DNA from: CAWULT01 sp963923455
GTDB taxonomy: Bacteria; Acidobacteriota; Vicinamibacteria; Vicinamibacterales; UBA2999
Direction of reading: 5' to 3'
Assembly: GCA_963923455.1 (NCBI GenBank)
Contig: CAWULT010000020.1
Coordinates: 1-52,989 of the forward strand
DNA length: 52,989 bases
Both the position numbers and the translations under genes were made by a program. Shown here piece after piece: positions 24,532 to 34,682 of this stretch (positions are counted from its first letter, which is position 1; each line of letters starts with the position of its first letter). The notes under the pieces were generated by a model. That model searched no databases. It saw only the letters and a program-made list of their open reading frames with translations, and was not told where the DNA came from.

Positions 24532-25089
24532 GTGGGCAGCCTGACGCTCGCCAACCAGCTGACGATCCTCCGGATCATGCTGATCCCGGCCTTCGTGCTG
24601 CTCGTGGTCTACGAGTACCTGGGCTGGGCCCTGCTCGTCTTCCTGGTGGCGGGTGCCACCGACGCGCTCGACGGCCTGATCGCCCGGCGGGCGGGCCAGC
24701 GGACGAGCCTCGGCGCGTGGCTCGATCCGATGGCCGACAAGCTCCTGCTCGTGACGACGTTCATCGTCCTGACGCTGCCGGGCGTCCCGATGACGAACCA
24801 CGTGCCGCTCTGGCTGACGATCCTCGTGATCAGCCGCGACATCGTGATCGTCGGCGTCGTCGCGATCGTCAACCTGGCGGTGGGGCCCCGTACGTTCACG
24901 CCGTCGATTTGGGGCAAGATGGCCACGGCGGCCTTCATCCTGACCTGCGTGATCGTGATGTACTTCAACTACCTGGGCAGGCGATCGGGCGTGGTGGACC
25001 TGGCGGTCTGGGTGTCGCTCGCCTTGACGGTGATCTCGAGCGCGGACTACCTGGTGCGGATGCGCCGCCTCGTCAACGACCCGCACTGA
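24532..25089 (+). CDS. pgsA: CDP-diacylglycerol-glycerol-3-phosphate 3-phosphatidyltransferase
   Basis: 185-residue integral membrane enzyme that makes phosphatidylglycerol phosphate. The CDP-alcohol phosphotransferase motif is read as D-A-L-D-G-L-I-A-R-R, then G-AWLDPMADK (DGxxARx8GxxxDxxxD). LTLANQLTILRIMLIP is a typical N-terminus. GTG start with AGGAGG six bases upstream. It follows hflX on the same strand. Confidence 0.93.
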   Translation: MGSLTLANQLTILRIMLIPAFVLLVVYEYLGWALLVFLVAGATDALDGLIARRAGQRTSLGAWLDPMADKLLLVTTFIVLTLPGVPMTNHVPLWLTILVISRDIVIVGVVAIVNLAVGPRTFTPSIWGKMATAAFILTCVIVMYFNYLGRRSGVVDLAVWVSLALTVISSADYLVRMRRLVNDPH

Positions 25090-25105
25090 CGCGGCCGCGG
25101 GGCGG

Positions 25106-25136
25106 CCGGGCGGGGCTGGCGGACGGCCCCACCCGG
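25106..25136. terminator. Bidirectional hairpin between pgsA and the convergent exopolysaccharide operon
   Basis: Arms 25106-25116 and 25126-25136 pair over 10 of 11 bases (one C-A mismatch) around a nine-base loop. It lies between the stops at 25089 and 25145 and has no U-tract. Confidence 0.55.
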
Positions 25137-25144
25137 CGCGCGTG

Positions 25145-26074
25145 TCAGACGCGGGTCTTGAAGTAGTCGACCGTGCGCATCAGCCCTTCCTCGAGCTTCA
25201 CCTTCGGCTCCCAGCCGAGGATCGTCCGCGCGCGCGTGATGTCGGGCCGGCGCTGCTTCGGATCGTCGACCGGCAGCGGCCGGTAGACGATCTGGCTCTT
25301 CGAGCCCACCAGCCTGATGATCGTGCGCGCGATTTCCTCGATCGTGACCTCGTGCGGGTTGCCGATGTTGACCGGGTCGCTCGTGTCCGAGGCCATCAGC
25401 CGCAGGATGCCGTCGACCAGGTCGGTGACGTAGCAGAAGCTCCGCGTCTGCGTGCCGTCGCCGAACACCGTCACGTCCTCGCCCCGCAGGGCCTGCGACA
25501 TGAACGCCGGCACGGCCCGGCCGTCGCGCAGCCGCATCCGCGGGCCGTAGGTGTTGAAGATGCGGACGATCCGCGTCTGCACGCCGTGGTAGCGGTGGTA
25601 GGCGAGCGTGATGGCCTCGGCGAAGCGCTTCGCCTCGTCGTAGACGCCCCGGGGGCCGATCGGGTTGACGTTGCCCCAGTAGGTCTCCTTCTGGGGGTGC
25701 TCGAGCGGATCGCCGTACACCTCCGAGGTCGACGCGAGGAGCAGCCGGGCTCCCTTGGCCTTGGCCAGGCCGAGCGCGTTGTGCGTGCCGAGCGAGCCGA
25801 CCTTCAGTGTCTGGATGGGCAGTTCGAGGTAGTCCACCGGGCTCGCCGGGCTGGCGAAGTGGTAGATGAAGTCGACCGGACCGCTGACGTCGATGTAGTT
25901 GGTGACGTCGTGGCGGACGAACTGGAAGTCCCGGTCGCGCAGGTGCGCGACGTTGGCGAGGTCCCCGGTCAGCAGGTTGTCGATGCCGATGACCGAGTCG
26001 CCTCGGTCGAGCAGGGTTTCGCAGAGGTGCGACCCGATGAATCCGGCCGCTCCGGTGACGACGACTCGAGCCAT
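25145..26074 (-). CDS. UDP-glucuronate decarboxylase (UDP-xylose synthase) / NAD-dependent epimerase family
   Basis: 309 residues, short-chain dehydrogenase fold. The NAD loop is TGAAGFIGSHL. The decarboxylase-type signatures are clear: HFASPASPVDYLELPIQTLK, then LLASTSEVYGDPLEHPQ, YWGNVNPIGPRGVYDEAKR with Y145 and K149, and RIFNTYGPRM. This set marks UXS enzymes, which turn UDP-glucuronate into UDP-xylose. It would supply a pentose donor for the glycosyltransferases upstream. A dTDP-glucose dehydratase is less likely. It is the last gene of the exopolysaccharide locus. Confidence 0.88.
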   Translation of the reverse strand: MARVVVTGAAGFIGSHLCETLLDRGDSVIGIDNLLTGDLANVAHLRDRDFQFVRHDVTNYIDVSGPVDFIYHFASPASPVDYLELPIQTLKVGSLGTHNALGLAKAKGARLLLASTSEVYGDPLEHPQKETYWGNVNPIGPRGVYDEAKRFAEAITLAYHRYHGVQTRIVRIFNTYGPRMRLRDGRAVPAFMSQALRGEDVTVFGDGTQTRSFCYVTDLVDGILRLMASDTSDPVNIGNPHEVTIEEIARTIIRLVGSKSQIVYRPLPVDDPKQRRPDITRARTILGWEPKVKLEEGLMRTVDYFKTRV

Positions 26075-26117
26075 GTAGTGTGTGTCTCCGTGTGAAAGGG
26101 CGTGGAGGCCCGGGCGA

Positions 26118-27557
26118 TCACGCGACGCTGCGATGCAGGAACCCGCGTACGACCGTCAGCCACATGATCTTGATATCGAGCGCAACCGACCAGTTCTCTA
26201 TGTAGTAGAGGTCGAATTCGATCCGCTTCTCGAGGGACGTGTTCCCGCGCCAGCCGTTCACCTGGGCCCAGCCCGTGATGCCCGCCTTCACCTTGTGGCG
26301 GAGCATGTACTGCGGAATCCGGTGCTTGAACTGCTCGACGAAGAACGGGCGCTCCGGCCGGGGGCCGACGATCGACATCTCGCCCTTGAGCACGTTCCAG
26401 AACTGCGGCAACTCGTCCAGGTCGAACCGCCGGAGCCAGCGGCCGATGGGCGTGGTCCTGGGGTCGTTGTCGGGCGACCAGATCGGTCCCGTGGTCTGCT
26501 CGGCGTTCTGGTACATCGACCGGAACTTGTAGACGGTGAACGCCCGGCCGTCGAGGCCCATCCGTTCCTGGTGGTAGAACACGGGTCCGGGCGACGTCCA
26601 CTTGACCAGCGCGGCGATGATCGCGCACGGCACCGCGATCACCGCCAGCGTCGCCGCCGACAGCACGATGTCGATCGTCCGCTTCACCCAGGCGTTGACG
26701 CCCTGGAGCGGCACGTCGTTGACGTTGATGACGGGAAGGCCGTCGAGGTCCTCCAGACGGGCGCGCAGGGCGATGAACTGCAGCAGGTCCGGCACGACCT
26801 TGACGTCGATCACCTCGCGGCTGGCCGCATCCATCAGCGCGAGGAGCTTGGCGTGCTCCTCGATGGGAAGGGCCACGTACAGGTGATCGATCCGCTCGCG
26901 CTGGGCGATGTCGCCGACCTCGGAGAGCGTGCCGAGGAGCGGCAGCCCCCGGTAGCCGAGGTGGTCGCCGCCCGCCCGGTCGTCCAGGAAGCCCACCACC
27001 TGATAGCCGAGTTCGCGGTGCTGGAGGATGCGGTCGGCGACCATGCGGCCCAGGTCGCCGGCGCCGGCGATGGCGATGCGCTTCAGGCCGATGCCGGCAC
27101 GCCAGCGCCGTTCGAGCAGTTCGCGGACCGCCTCGCGGGAACCGTAGGCGAAGAGGACGATCAGCCCCAGGAACAGCACCCAGACGATCTGGGACACCTG
27201 GTACGAGCCGCTGGCCCGCGTGCCTTCGGACGCGTAGTAGGCGCCGACGTAGAGCATCGATCCGACGCCGAAGACGACGGCGAGGATGCTCCCGATCAGG
27301 ATCGCGAAGAAGTCGTCGACCCGCGAGCGACCGCGGCGCAGGCGGTAGACACCCTGGATCTGGAAGGCCAGCGGCGTCAGCAGCGCGACGAACGGCAGCT
27401 TGTCCAGGTACTGCTCGATCGGCGGATAGCCCTTGCTGACCGGAATGAGGCCGCTCTCGAAGCGGATGCCGTACGCCAGGATGAACGCCCAGGCGGCCAG
27501 CAGCGCGTCGGACACGACGTAGAAGGCGACGAGCAGGCGGTTGTACCGCTTCACCAT
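26118..27557 (-). CDS. Undecaprenyl-phosphate hexose-1-phosphate transferase (WcaJ-type)
   Basis: 479 residues. The N-terminal half has four or five membrane helices and a CoA-binding-like Rossmann segment (KRIAIAGAGDLGRMVADRIL). The C-terminal sugar-transferase domain begins after the helix ATLAVIAVPCAIIAALV with GPVFYHQERMGLDGR, TVYKFRSMYQNAE, then RFDLDELPQFWNVLKGEMSIVGPRPERP, and ends with IENWSVALDIKIMWLTV. It loads the first sugar phosphate onto the lipid carrier, starting the repeat unit at the inner membrane. The start overlaps the upstream glycosyltransferase by seven bases. Confidence 0.93.
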   Translation of the reverse strand: MVKRYNRLLVAFYVVSDALLAAWAFILAYGIRFESGLIPVSKGYPPIEQYLDKLPFVALLTPLAFQIQGVYRLRRGRSRVDDFFAILIGSILAVVFGVGSMLYVGAYYASEGTRASGSYQVSQIVWVLFLGLIVLFAYGSREAVRELLERRWRAGIGLKRIAIAGAGDLGRMVADRILQHRELGYQVVGFLDDRAGGDHLGYRGLPLLGTLSEVGDIAQRERIDHLYVALPIEEHAKLLALMDAASREVIDVKVVPDLLQFIALRARLEDLDGLPVINVNDVPLQGVNAWVKRTIDIVLSAATLAVIAVPCAIIAALVKWTSPGPVFYHQERMGLDGRAFTVYKFRSMYQNAEQTTGPIWSPDNDPRTTPIGRWLRRFDLDELPQFWNVLKGEMSIVGPRPERPFFVEQFKHRIPQYMLRHKVKAGITGWAQVNGWRGNTSLEKRIEFDLYYIENWSVALDIKIMWLTVVRGFLHRSVA

Positions 27558-28663
27558 CGCGTGCCCGACGGGTGCGCCAGCGTGTCGGCCACCAGGGCCT
27601 CGAGCTGTGCGCGATGGCGCTCGCGCGAGAACCGCTCGGCCTGGGCCCGCGCCCGCGCCGGCTCGAAGCGGATCGAGGCCGCCCGTGACAGGGCACCCGC
27701 GAGCGAGGCCGCGTCCAGCGAGTCGAAGAAGACTCCCGTCTCGCCGTCGACCACCGTTTCGAGCGCTCCGCCGCCGCCGTAGGCCACGACCGGCCGCCCG
27801 CAGGCCTGAGCCTCGACGGGCACGATGCCGAAGTCCTCCTCGCCGGGCAGGATCACCGCCTGGGCCTGCCGGTACTCGTCGCGAATCCGTTCGTCGGTGA
27901 GCCGGCCGAGGAACGTCACGTGTGGACCGGCCTGACGCTCCAGGCGCTCCCGGTCAGGGCCATCGCCGACGATCCGGAGCGGCGCGCCGACCCGGGCGCA
28001 CGCATCAATGGCCAGATCGAGTCGTTTGTAGGGAACCAGCGCTGACACCACCAGAAAGTGGGAATCCGGCTCGACCGCCGCCGGCTGGTAGAACGTGGTG
28101 TCGACGGGCGGATACACAATTGTCGCCTCCCGATTGTAGTATCGGCGGATCTTGGCCGCAACGTGGCCGGAATTGGCCAGAAACCGGTGGACGCGGCCGG
28201 CCGTGGCCGCGTCCCAGCGGGCCAGCCGGTCGAGCATCGGGCGGTAGAACCACCGGCTCTTCAAGGGCCCGACCCGGGCGGGGCCGAAGTAGGCGTCGAA
28301 CTGGTCCCACGCATACCGCATGGGCGAGTGGCAGTAGCAGAGGTGCCGGGCGCCCGGGGCGACGTGCACCGCCTTCGCGGCGCAGTGGCTCGAACTGATG
28401 ACCAGGTCGTGCCGGGAGAGGTCGATCCGTTCGATGGCGAACGGGAAGAGCGGGAGGTACTGGCGGTAATAGCGGCCCGCGCGCGGCAGGCGCTGGATCA
28501 GGGACGTCGTGATCCGGTGCCGCTCGATCGTCGGCGACACCGAGCCGGGGACGTGCACCAGGGTGTAGACGTCCGCATCGGGGTAGATCTCGCACAGGAC
28601 TTCGAGAACCTTCTCGCCCCCGCGCATGCCCGTCAGCCAGTCGTGGACGAGGGCGACGCTCAC
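27551..28663 (-). CDS. GT4 glycosyltransferase (mannosyltransferase WbaZ-like)
   Basis: 370 residues, GT-B fold. VALVHDWLTGMRGGEKVLEVL opens the acceptor domain; HYCHSPMRYAWD-type residues (CYCHSPMRYAWDQFDAYFG) are typical of WbaZ-like enzymes. The donor domain has VSALVPYKRLDLAIDA, and the nucleotide-sugar motif reads PGEEDFGIVPVEAQACGRPVV. Donor probably GDP-mannose, by family. It overlaps the neighbouring genes on both sides (four bases upstream, seven downstream), so the genes are translationally coupled. Confidence 0.9.
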   Translation of the reverse strand: MSVALVHDWLTGMRGGEKVLEVLCEIYPDADVYTLVHVPGSVSPTIERHRITTSLIQRLPRAGRYYRQYLPLFPFAIERIDLSRHDLVISSSHCAAKAVHVAPGARHLCYCHSPMRYAWDQFDAYFGPARVGPLKSRWFYRPMLDRLARWDAATAGRVHRFLANSGHVAAKIRRYYNREATIVYPPVDTTFYQPAAVEPDSHFLVVSALVPYKRLDLAIDACARVGAPLRIVGDGPDRERLERQAGPHVTFLGRLTDERIRDEYRQAQAVILPGEEDFGIVPVEAQACGRPVVAYGGGGALETVVDGETGVFFDSLDAASLAGALSRAASIRFEPARARAQAERFSRERHRAQLEALVADTLAHPSGTRW

Positions 28664-29787
28664 GTGCGTGTCCGGCCGCGCCCGCCTACGGCCTCGTAGA
28701 GCTCCTGTGTCTTGCGCACCGAGCGTTCCCAGGAGAACTCGCGCGCCCGCAGCGGCCCCTTCTGCCGGAGGGTGGTGGCGAGGGTGTCGTCGGTGAGCAC
28801 ACGCCGGATGCCGTCGACGATCGACTCCACCTCGTAGGGGTCGACCAGCACGGCTGCGTCGCCCGCCACTTCGGGGAGCGACGACGTGTTCGACGTGACG
28901 ACCGGGGTGCCGCTCGCCATCGCCTCGAGCGGCGGGAGGCCGAATCCCTCGTACAGCGACGGGAAGACGAACACCGCGGCGAGGCGGTAGAGCACCGCGA
29001 GCGTCTCGTCCGGGAGGTAGCCCAGGAACCGGACGTGCTTGTGGAGCTTGAGCCGGTGCACGGCCAGCCGCAGCGCCGGCAGCTTGGAGATCTGGTCGCC
29101 GATGATGAGCAGCTTCAGATCGTCGTCCTCGCCCTGGCGCACCTGGGCGAACGCCTCGATCAGCCGGACCAGGTTCTTGTGCGGCTTGATGTTGCCGGCG
29201 TACAGCACGAACCGGTGCGTCAGCTGGTACCGTTCGCGGACGCGCGCCACGTCCTCGTCCTCCGGCGGCACCCAGAAGCGCTCGTCGATGGCGTTGTGGA
29301 CGACGACGATCTTCTCCGCCGGGACGTTGAAGAAGTGCAGGATGTCACGCTTCGAGGCCTCCGAGACCGTCAGGATCGCATCGGCCCTCCGGGCCGCGGC
29401 CCACATCGACGCCCTGGCGTAGGCGTAGGCGGCCCGGTTCGGCAGGTACTGCGGGAACATCAGGTGGATGCAGTCGTGAATCGTCACGACCGCGCGGGTC
29501 GGCACGAGCGGCGGCAGCACGTAGTGCGGGGCGTGGAACAGGTCGGGCCGCTCGCGGCGCACCGCCACGGGGATCCGGAACTGCTCGCGGAGCGAGTAGT
29601 TGCCCGACGGTTCCAGCACGGTCCGGAAGTTGGGACCGAGCGTGGGGGCGACGCCCATGTCCGCCTGATGGCAGAGGAGCACGTACTCGGTCTGCGAGTC
29701 GATGCGGGCCAGATGCCGGAGGACGTTGCGAATATAGGTCCCGATGCCGAAGTCGTGGAGCTTCCGGGCATCGATCGCGACGCGCAT
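28660..29787 (-). CDS. GT4 glycosyltransferase
   Basis: 375 residues. RVAIDARKLHDFGIGTYIRN gives the N-terminal acceptor domain. YAGNIKPHKNLVRLIEAFA begins the donor domain, and VFPSLYEGFGLPPLEAMASG contains the E-x7-E donor-binding motif. It is one of three genes here that start with the same RxxIDAR/VDYRP pattern, so they probably arose by duplication. The gene has its own promoter (TATAAT nine bases before the ATG), giving the distal half of the locus separate transcription. Confidence 0.92.
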   Translation of the reverse strand: MRVAIDARKLHDFGIGTYIRNVLRHLARIDSQTEYVLLCHQADMGVAPTLGPNFRTVLEPSGNYSLREQFRIPVAVRRERPDLFHAPHYVLPPLVPTRAVVTIHDCIHLMFPQYLPNRAAYAYARASMWAAARRADAILTVSEASKRDILHFFNVPAEKIVVVHNAIDERFWVPPEDEDVARVRERYQLTHRFVLYAGNIKPHKNLVRLIEAFAQVRQGEDDDLKLLIIGDQISKLPALRLAVHRLKLHKHVRFLGYLPDETLAVLYRLAAVFVFPSLYEGFGLPPLEAMASGTPVVTSNTSSLPEVAGDAAVLVDPYEVESIVDGIRRVLTDDTLATTLRQKGPLRAREFSWERSVRKTQELYEAVGGRGRTRT

Positions 29788-29796
29788 GTCCGGCCG

Positions 29797-29802
29797 ATTA
29801 TA
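29797..29802 (-). promoter_or_regulatory. Internal TATAAT promoter of the exopolysaccharide locus
   Basis: A consensus TATAAT on the minus strand, nine bases before the ATG at 29787, without a Shine-Dalgarno sequence between. It would give a nearly leaderless mRNA starting inside the gene cluster, covering 25145-29787. Confidence 0.6.
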
Positions 29803-29832
29803 CCGGCGGCGTGCCCATCGCGCCGGGTGCGC

Positions 29833-31191
<1,359 letters not shown>

Positions 31192-31240
31192 GGCGGTGGC
31201 GGGCCGGACGCCGTCGGCCCGGTCGCACCGGTCCCGCCGT

Positions 31241-32086
31241 TCAGCGGCCCTGTGCCGTGGTATCGGGTAGACGGCGCCTGAGCTTGAGGTACCACCGCAG
31301 CGCCGGGGCCCAGGCCGGCCGGTGCTTCTCGTAGAACGCGAGATGGCTGCGGTGGTATTCCGTCCGCGCAGAGGGGCCGCCCGAGCGCCCGCGGAGGTGC
31401 ACGACCTCCGCCACCGGACTGAAGCGGATGCGGCGTCCGCGCGCGCGGACGGCGGCGCACAGGTCCACGTCCTCGTTGTAGAGGAAGTAGCGCTCGTCGA
31501 ACCGGCCGGCCGCCTGCAGGTCCGCGCGGCGGATCAGCAGGCACGCGCCCGTGACCCAGTCGGGCCACCGGGCCTGGCGGGCCAGACGGTCGATCCACGG
31601 GGCCACCACGGGCCAACGGCGGTCGTTGGCGCGCACGAGACACTTCTGCCGCAGTTCGGCGAGCGGCGACGGCATCGGTCCCCAGGACAGCTCGGCGTGA
31701 CCCTCGCCGTCCACGATGCGCGGCCCGACGACCGCGGCGTCGGGGTGCGCGTCGAGGTCGGCGACGAGGGCGTCGACGGCTCCCGCCGGCACGACGGTGT
31801 CCGGGTTGAGGAGCAGGACCAACTCGCTGCGGGTGGCGTCGATGGCCAGGTTGTTGGCGCGCGCGAATCCCACGTTGCGCCCCGGCTCCAGCACCCGGAC
31901 CGCGGGCCACCGTGCGCGAATCAGCGCGGGAGTACCGTCGGTGGACCCACTGTCGACCACGACGATCGTGTGCGGGACCTTCGGCGCGTGCTGTGACAGC
32001 GACCCGAGGCAGCCGTCCAGGTCGCGGCGCGAGTTGTGCGTGACGACGACGACCGTCAGCCGGGGCGGGTCAGCGGCGTGAGCCAC
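31241..32086 (-). CDS. GT2 glycosyltransferase (rhamnosyltransferase-like)
   Basis: 281 residues, GT-A fold. TVVVVTHNSRRDLDGCLGSL begins the nucleotide-binding domain, VVDSGSTDGTP and LLLLNPDTVV (DxD-like) bind the donor and metal, and WVTGACLLIRRADLQAAGRFDERYFLYNEDVDLC is characteristic of the WcaA/rhamnosyltransferase branch. It overlaps the upstream GT4 gene by 17 bases, which is a long coupling overlap. Confidence 0.92.
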   Translation of the reverse strand: MAHAADPPRLTVVVVTHNSRRDLDGCLGSLSQHAPKVPHTIVVVDSGSTDGTPALIRARWPAVRVLEPGRNVGFARANNLAIDATRSELVLLLNPDTVVPAGAVDALVADLDAHPDAAVVGPRIVDGEGHAELSWGPMPSPLAELRQKCLVRANDRRWPVVAPWIDRLARQARWPDWVTGACLLIRRADLQAAGRFDERYFLYNEDVDLCAAVRARGRRIRFSPVAEVVHLRGRSGGPSARTEYHRSHLAFYEKHRPAWAPALRWYLKLRRRLPDTTAQGR

Positions 32087-33167
32087 AGGCGGTCAACACC
32101 TCGAGCGTGCGCGCCGCGCACGCCGACCATGAGTAGCGCGCCACCCGGGCGCGGCCGGCATCGCGCCACCGCGAACGGGCAGCCTCGTCGAAGAGCACCT
32201 GCGCCAGACCGTCGGCGACCGACGCGGCGTCGAGGGTGGTCACGTACCGGGCGGCGTCGCCGTACACTTCGCGCGCCACGGCCGTGTCGAGGACGACGAT
32301 CGGGATGTCGAGCGCCAGTGCCTCCAGCGGCGTCAGCCCGAAACCCTCGTAGTCCGACAGGAAGGCGAACGCCGTGGCCTGGGCGTACAGGGTGGCGAGT
32401 TCCCCGTCGGACACGTACGGCCGGACGCGGATGCGGTCGCCCAGTCCGGTCGCCGCGGTGATGGCCATGAGGTCGACGGGCGGGATGCTGCGGTTGTCGC
32501 CCACCACCTCGAGGCGGACGTCGGTGTGCCGCTGCGCGAGCCGCGTGAAACCCGCGACGAGCTCGGGCACGTGCCGCCGGGAGAAGACCGAGCCGACGTA
32601 GAGCACCGTCGGCCGGTCGTCGTGGGGGCGGTGGGACGCCTTGGTCGTGCCTGCGAGGGTCGTCACGCCGGGATAGGTCACCTCCACCTTGTCCGCCTCG
32701 ACGCCCAGCCAGCGCACGATCTCGCGCCGCGAGAACTCGGAGATCGTCAGCACGCGGGCGGCGCGGTGGGCCGCCCGTCTGGTGACGAACCGGCGGCGTG
32801 CGCCTTCGCGCGGCCGGTAGGAGCCCGGCTGGGCGAAGAACGACACGTCGTGGATCGCCACCACGACTGGCGTCGGGCCCCAGATCGGGCTCGTATACGC
32901 TGGTGAGAAGAGGACGTCGGGCCGCACGCGGCGCAGCAGCCGTGGCAGGACCCACTGTTCCCAGACCGTCCCGTGGCCGGGGGCGGTGACCCAGCGGGCT
33001 CCCGGGCCGGCCAGAACCGGGGCATCCGGCTCGGCCGGAGCGCACAGTACGAACTCGTGCGCACGCGAGGCGGGCTCGTGCGCCCAGGCGCGCAGCAGCT
33101 CCGTGAGATAGCGGCCGACGCCGGTGGGCTTCGGCGCCAGCTCGCGCGCGTCGATCGCGATGCGCAT
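32070..33167 (-). CDS. GT4 glycosyltransferase
   Basis: 365 residues. RIAIDARELAPKPTGVGRYLTEL starts the GT-B fold, VLYVGSVFSRRHVPELVAGF begins the donor domain, and FLSDYEGFGLTPLEALALDIPIV carries the E-x7-E motif. ATG 33167 overlaps the stop of the upstream GT4 gene by one base (TGATG). The frame is open further upstream, inside the neighbouring gene, but the coupling start is the better choice. The sugar and acceptor are unknown. Confidence 0.92.
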   Translation of the reverse strand: MRIAIDARELAPKPTGVGRYLTELLRAWAHEPASRAHEFVLCAPAEPDAPVLAGPGARWVTAPGHGTVWEQWVLPRLLRRVRPDVLFSPAYTSPIWGPTPVVVAIHDVSFFAQPGSYRPREGARRRFVTRRAAHRAARVLTISEFSRREIVRWLGVEADKVEVTYPGVTTLAGTTKASHRPHDDRPTVLYVGSVFSRRHVPELVAGFTRLAQRHTDVRLEVVGDNRSIPPVDLMAITAATGLGDRIRVRPYVSDGELATLYAQATAFAFLSDYEGFGLTPLEALALDIPIVVLDTAVAREVYGDAARYVTTLDAASVADGLAQVLFDEAARSRWRDAGRARVARYSWSACAARTLEVLTACGSRR

Positions 33168-34327
33168 CAGCCGGCCGTCACCTGCTCGGTGCGTGCCGCG
33201 GACGCGAGGCGTGCGTCGCGCCGCGCGACCGCGTCCTCGTATGCCGCGTGGACCGCTTGGGCGGCGCGGTCCCACGAGAAGGCGCGCGCGCGTGCCAGCC
33301 CGGCCTGGGCGAGCCCGGCGGCCCAGGCGTCGTCTGCCGCGACGCGCGCGATCGCCGCCGCGAGGCCTGGGACGTCGTCGGGTGCCACCACGACGCCTGC
33401 CTCACCCAGCACCTCCGGCAGCGCGCCGCGGTTCGACGCGATCACCGGCACGCCGGCGGCCATGGCCTCGAGCGCCGGCAGGCCGAAGCCCTCGTCGAGT
33501 GACGGCATCACGAGCGCGCACGCGCCGCGGTAGACGGCCTCGCGATCGCCGTCGGCGACGTAGCCGAGATGCTCGACGTGACCCGAGAGCGGCGGCGCGT
33601 GCAGGCGCGCCAGCCACGCGTCGGCGTCCTCGGTCGCGCGGCCGGCCAGCACGAGGCGCGGCAGTGCCGCGTCTCGTTCCAGCAGCAGCGCGTACGCGTC
33701 GAGCAGGGCGCCGACGTTCTTCCGGGGCTCGAGCGTGCCGAAGAAGAGCAGGTAGCGCTCCCGAAGGGGGGGCCTGGCCGGGCGGCCGGACAGCAGCCAG
33801 TGGGGCGCGCCGGGCGAGCAGACGTGGATCCGGTCCAGGGGGACGCCGAGCTGGCTCGCGGCCTGCCGCCGCGTGTACTCGGAGGGCGCGACGATCGCGT
33901 CCGCGCGCCGGGCGTGACGGAGGGTCAGGGCCGGGTAGTCGCGCCGAATCTCGGCGCGGGTCCGTTCGGGCTGCGACAGGAAGAAGAGGTCGTGGATCGT
34001 GACGACGCGCGCCGCGCGCGACGCGGGGATGAGCAGGGGATGCGCGGCGTGCACGACGTCCCAGGGGCCGGCGAGCGTCTCGACCGCTGGCCACCCGTGA
34101 CGATGCCACAAGTAGTTCAGGACGCGGACGGGGATGCGCCGATCGACGACGCGTGCGCGCAGGATGGTGCCCGTGTCCGGCGCCGGCCGGTCCTTCCAGG
34201 AACTCGTGAAGACACCGACGGTGTCGTCGCGGTACGCGGCGGTGTACGCCCGCGTCAACTCGTGCATGTACTCGCCGACGCCGGTGCGTGCCCGCAGTGC
34301 TGGACGGTAGTCGACGAGAATGCGCAT
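33167..34327 (-). CDS. GT4 glycosyltransferase, first gene of the exopolysaccharide locus
   Basis: 386 residues. RILVDYRPALRARTGVGEYMHEL is the N-terminal motif; LFFGTLEPRKNVGALLDAYA begins the donor domain; MPSLDEGFGLPALEAMAAGVPV holds the E-x7-E residues. The ATG at 34327 was chosen because a TATGAT promoter lies 13 bases upstream, inside the longer open frame. It is the promoter-proximal gene of the minus-strand cluster that runs to 25145. Confidence 0.92.
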   Translation of the reverse strand: MRILVDYRPALRARTGVGEYMHELTRAYTAAYRDDTVGVFTSSWKDRPAPDTGTILRARVVDRRIPVRVLNYLWHRHGWPAVETLAGPWDVVHAAHPLLIPASRAARVVTIHDLFFLSQPERTRAEIRRDYPALTLRHARRADAIVAPSEYTRRQAASQLGVPLDRIHVCSPGAPHWLLSGRPARPPLRERYLLFFGTLEPRKNVGALLDAYALLLERDAALPRLVLAGRATEDADAWLARLHAPPLSGHVEHLGYVADGDREAVYRGACALVMPSLDEGFGLPALEAMAAGVPVIASNRGALPEVLGEAGVVVAPDDVPGLAAAIARVAADDAWAAGLAQAGLARARAFSWDRAAQAVHAAYEDAVARRDARLASAARTEQVTAG

Positions 34328-34682
34328 CGCTTCAGCCGGTATCATAGCGCCAGCCCGCGAGCGGACCGGTGCCGACACGCGCTGCCCATCCCTCCCCGCA
34401 GGGCATGCGCCGCACGTGACCGCCGTCGAGCCGGCGGTGGCACGGCGGGCTGCCCGTTCCCGAGCCCTCGCCGGGCCTGCGCGCCGCCACGTGCCGCCGG
34501 TGCACGCGTTGTCGCGCGTGATCCCTGAAGGTGTACCTGGAGGGCAGGAAGCCCTTCGGGAATGGGCCGTCTGTCGCCGATAATGGGGCCACGCATGCCC
34601 ATTCTGATCGTCGAGCCCGAGACCGCTGTCGGGCCCGGACTTCGTCCGCACGCGCCGTCGGCGCTCGTCCCGTTCCAGTCCC
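34328..34682. other. Divergent intergenic region between the exopolysaccharide operon and galE
   Basis: 355 bases that must hold the promoters for both divergent gene clusters. On the minus strand there is TATGAT at 34341-34346. On the plus strand a GATAAT (34579-34584) stands ten bases before an ATG at 34595 that opens a 33-codon frame ending within the galE start region. I see no convincing gene. The short frame may be a leader peptide or chance. Confidence 0.45.
34341..34346 (-). promoter_or_regulatory. TATGAT -10 box of the exopolysaccharide operon
   Basis: TATGAT on the minus strand, 13 bases before the ATG at 34327, giving a leader of only about six bases. No good -35 is visible. Confidence 0.45.
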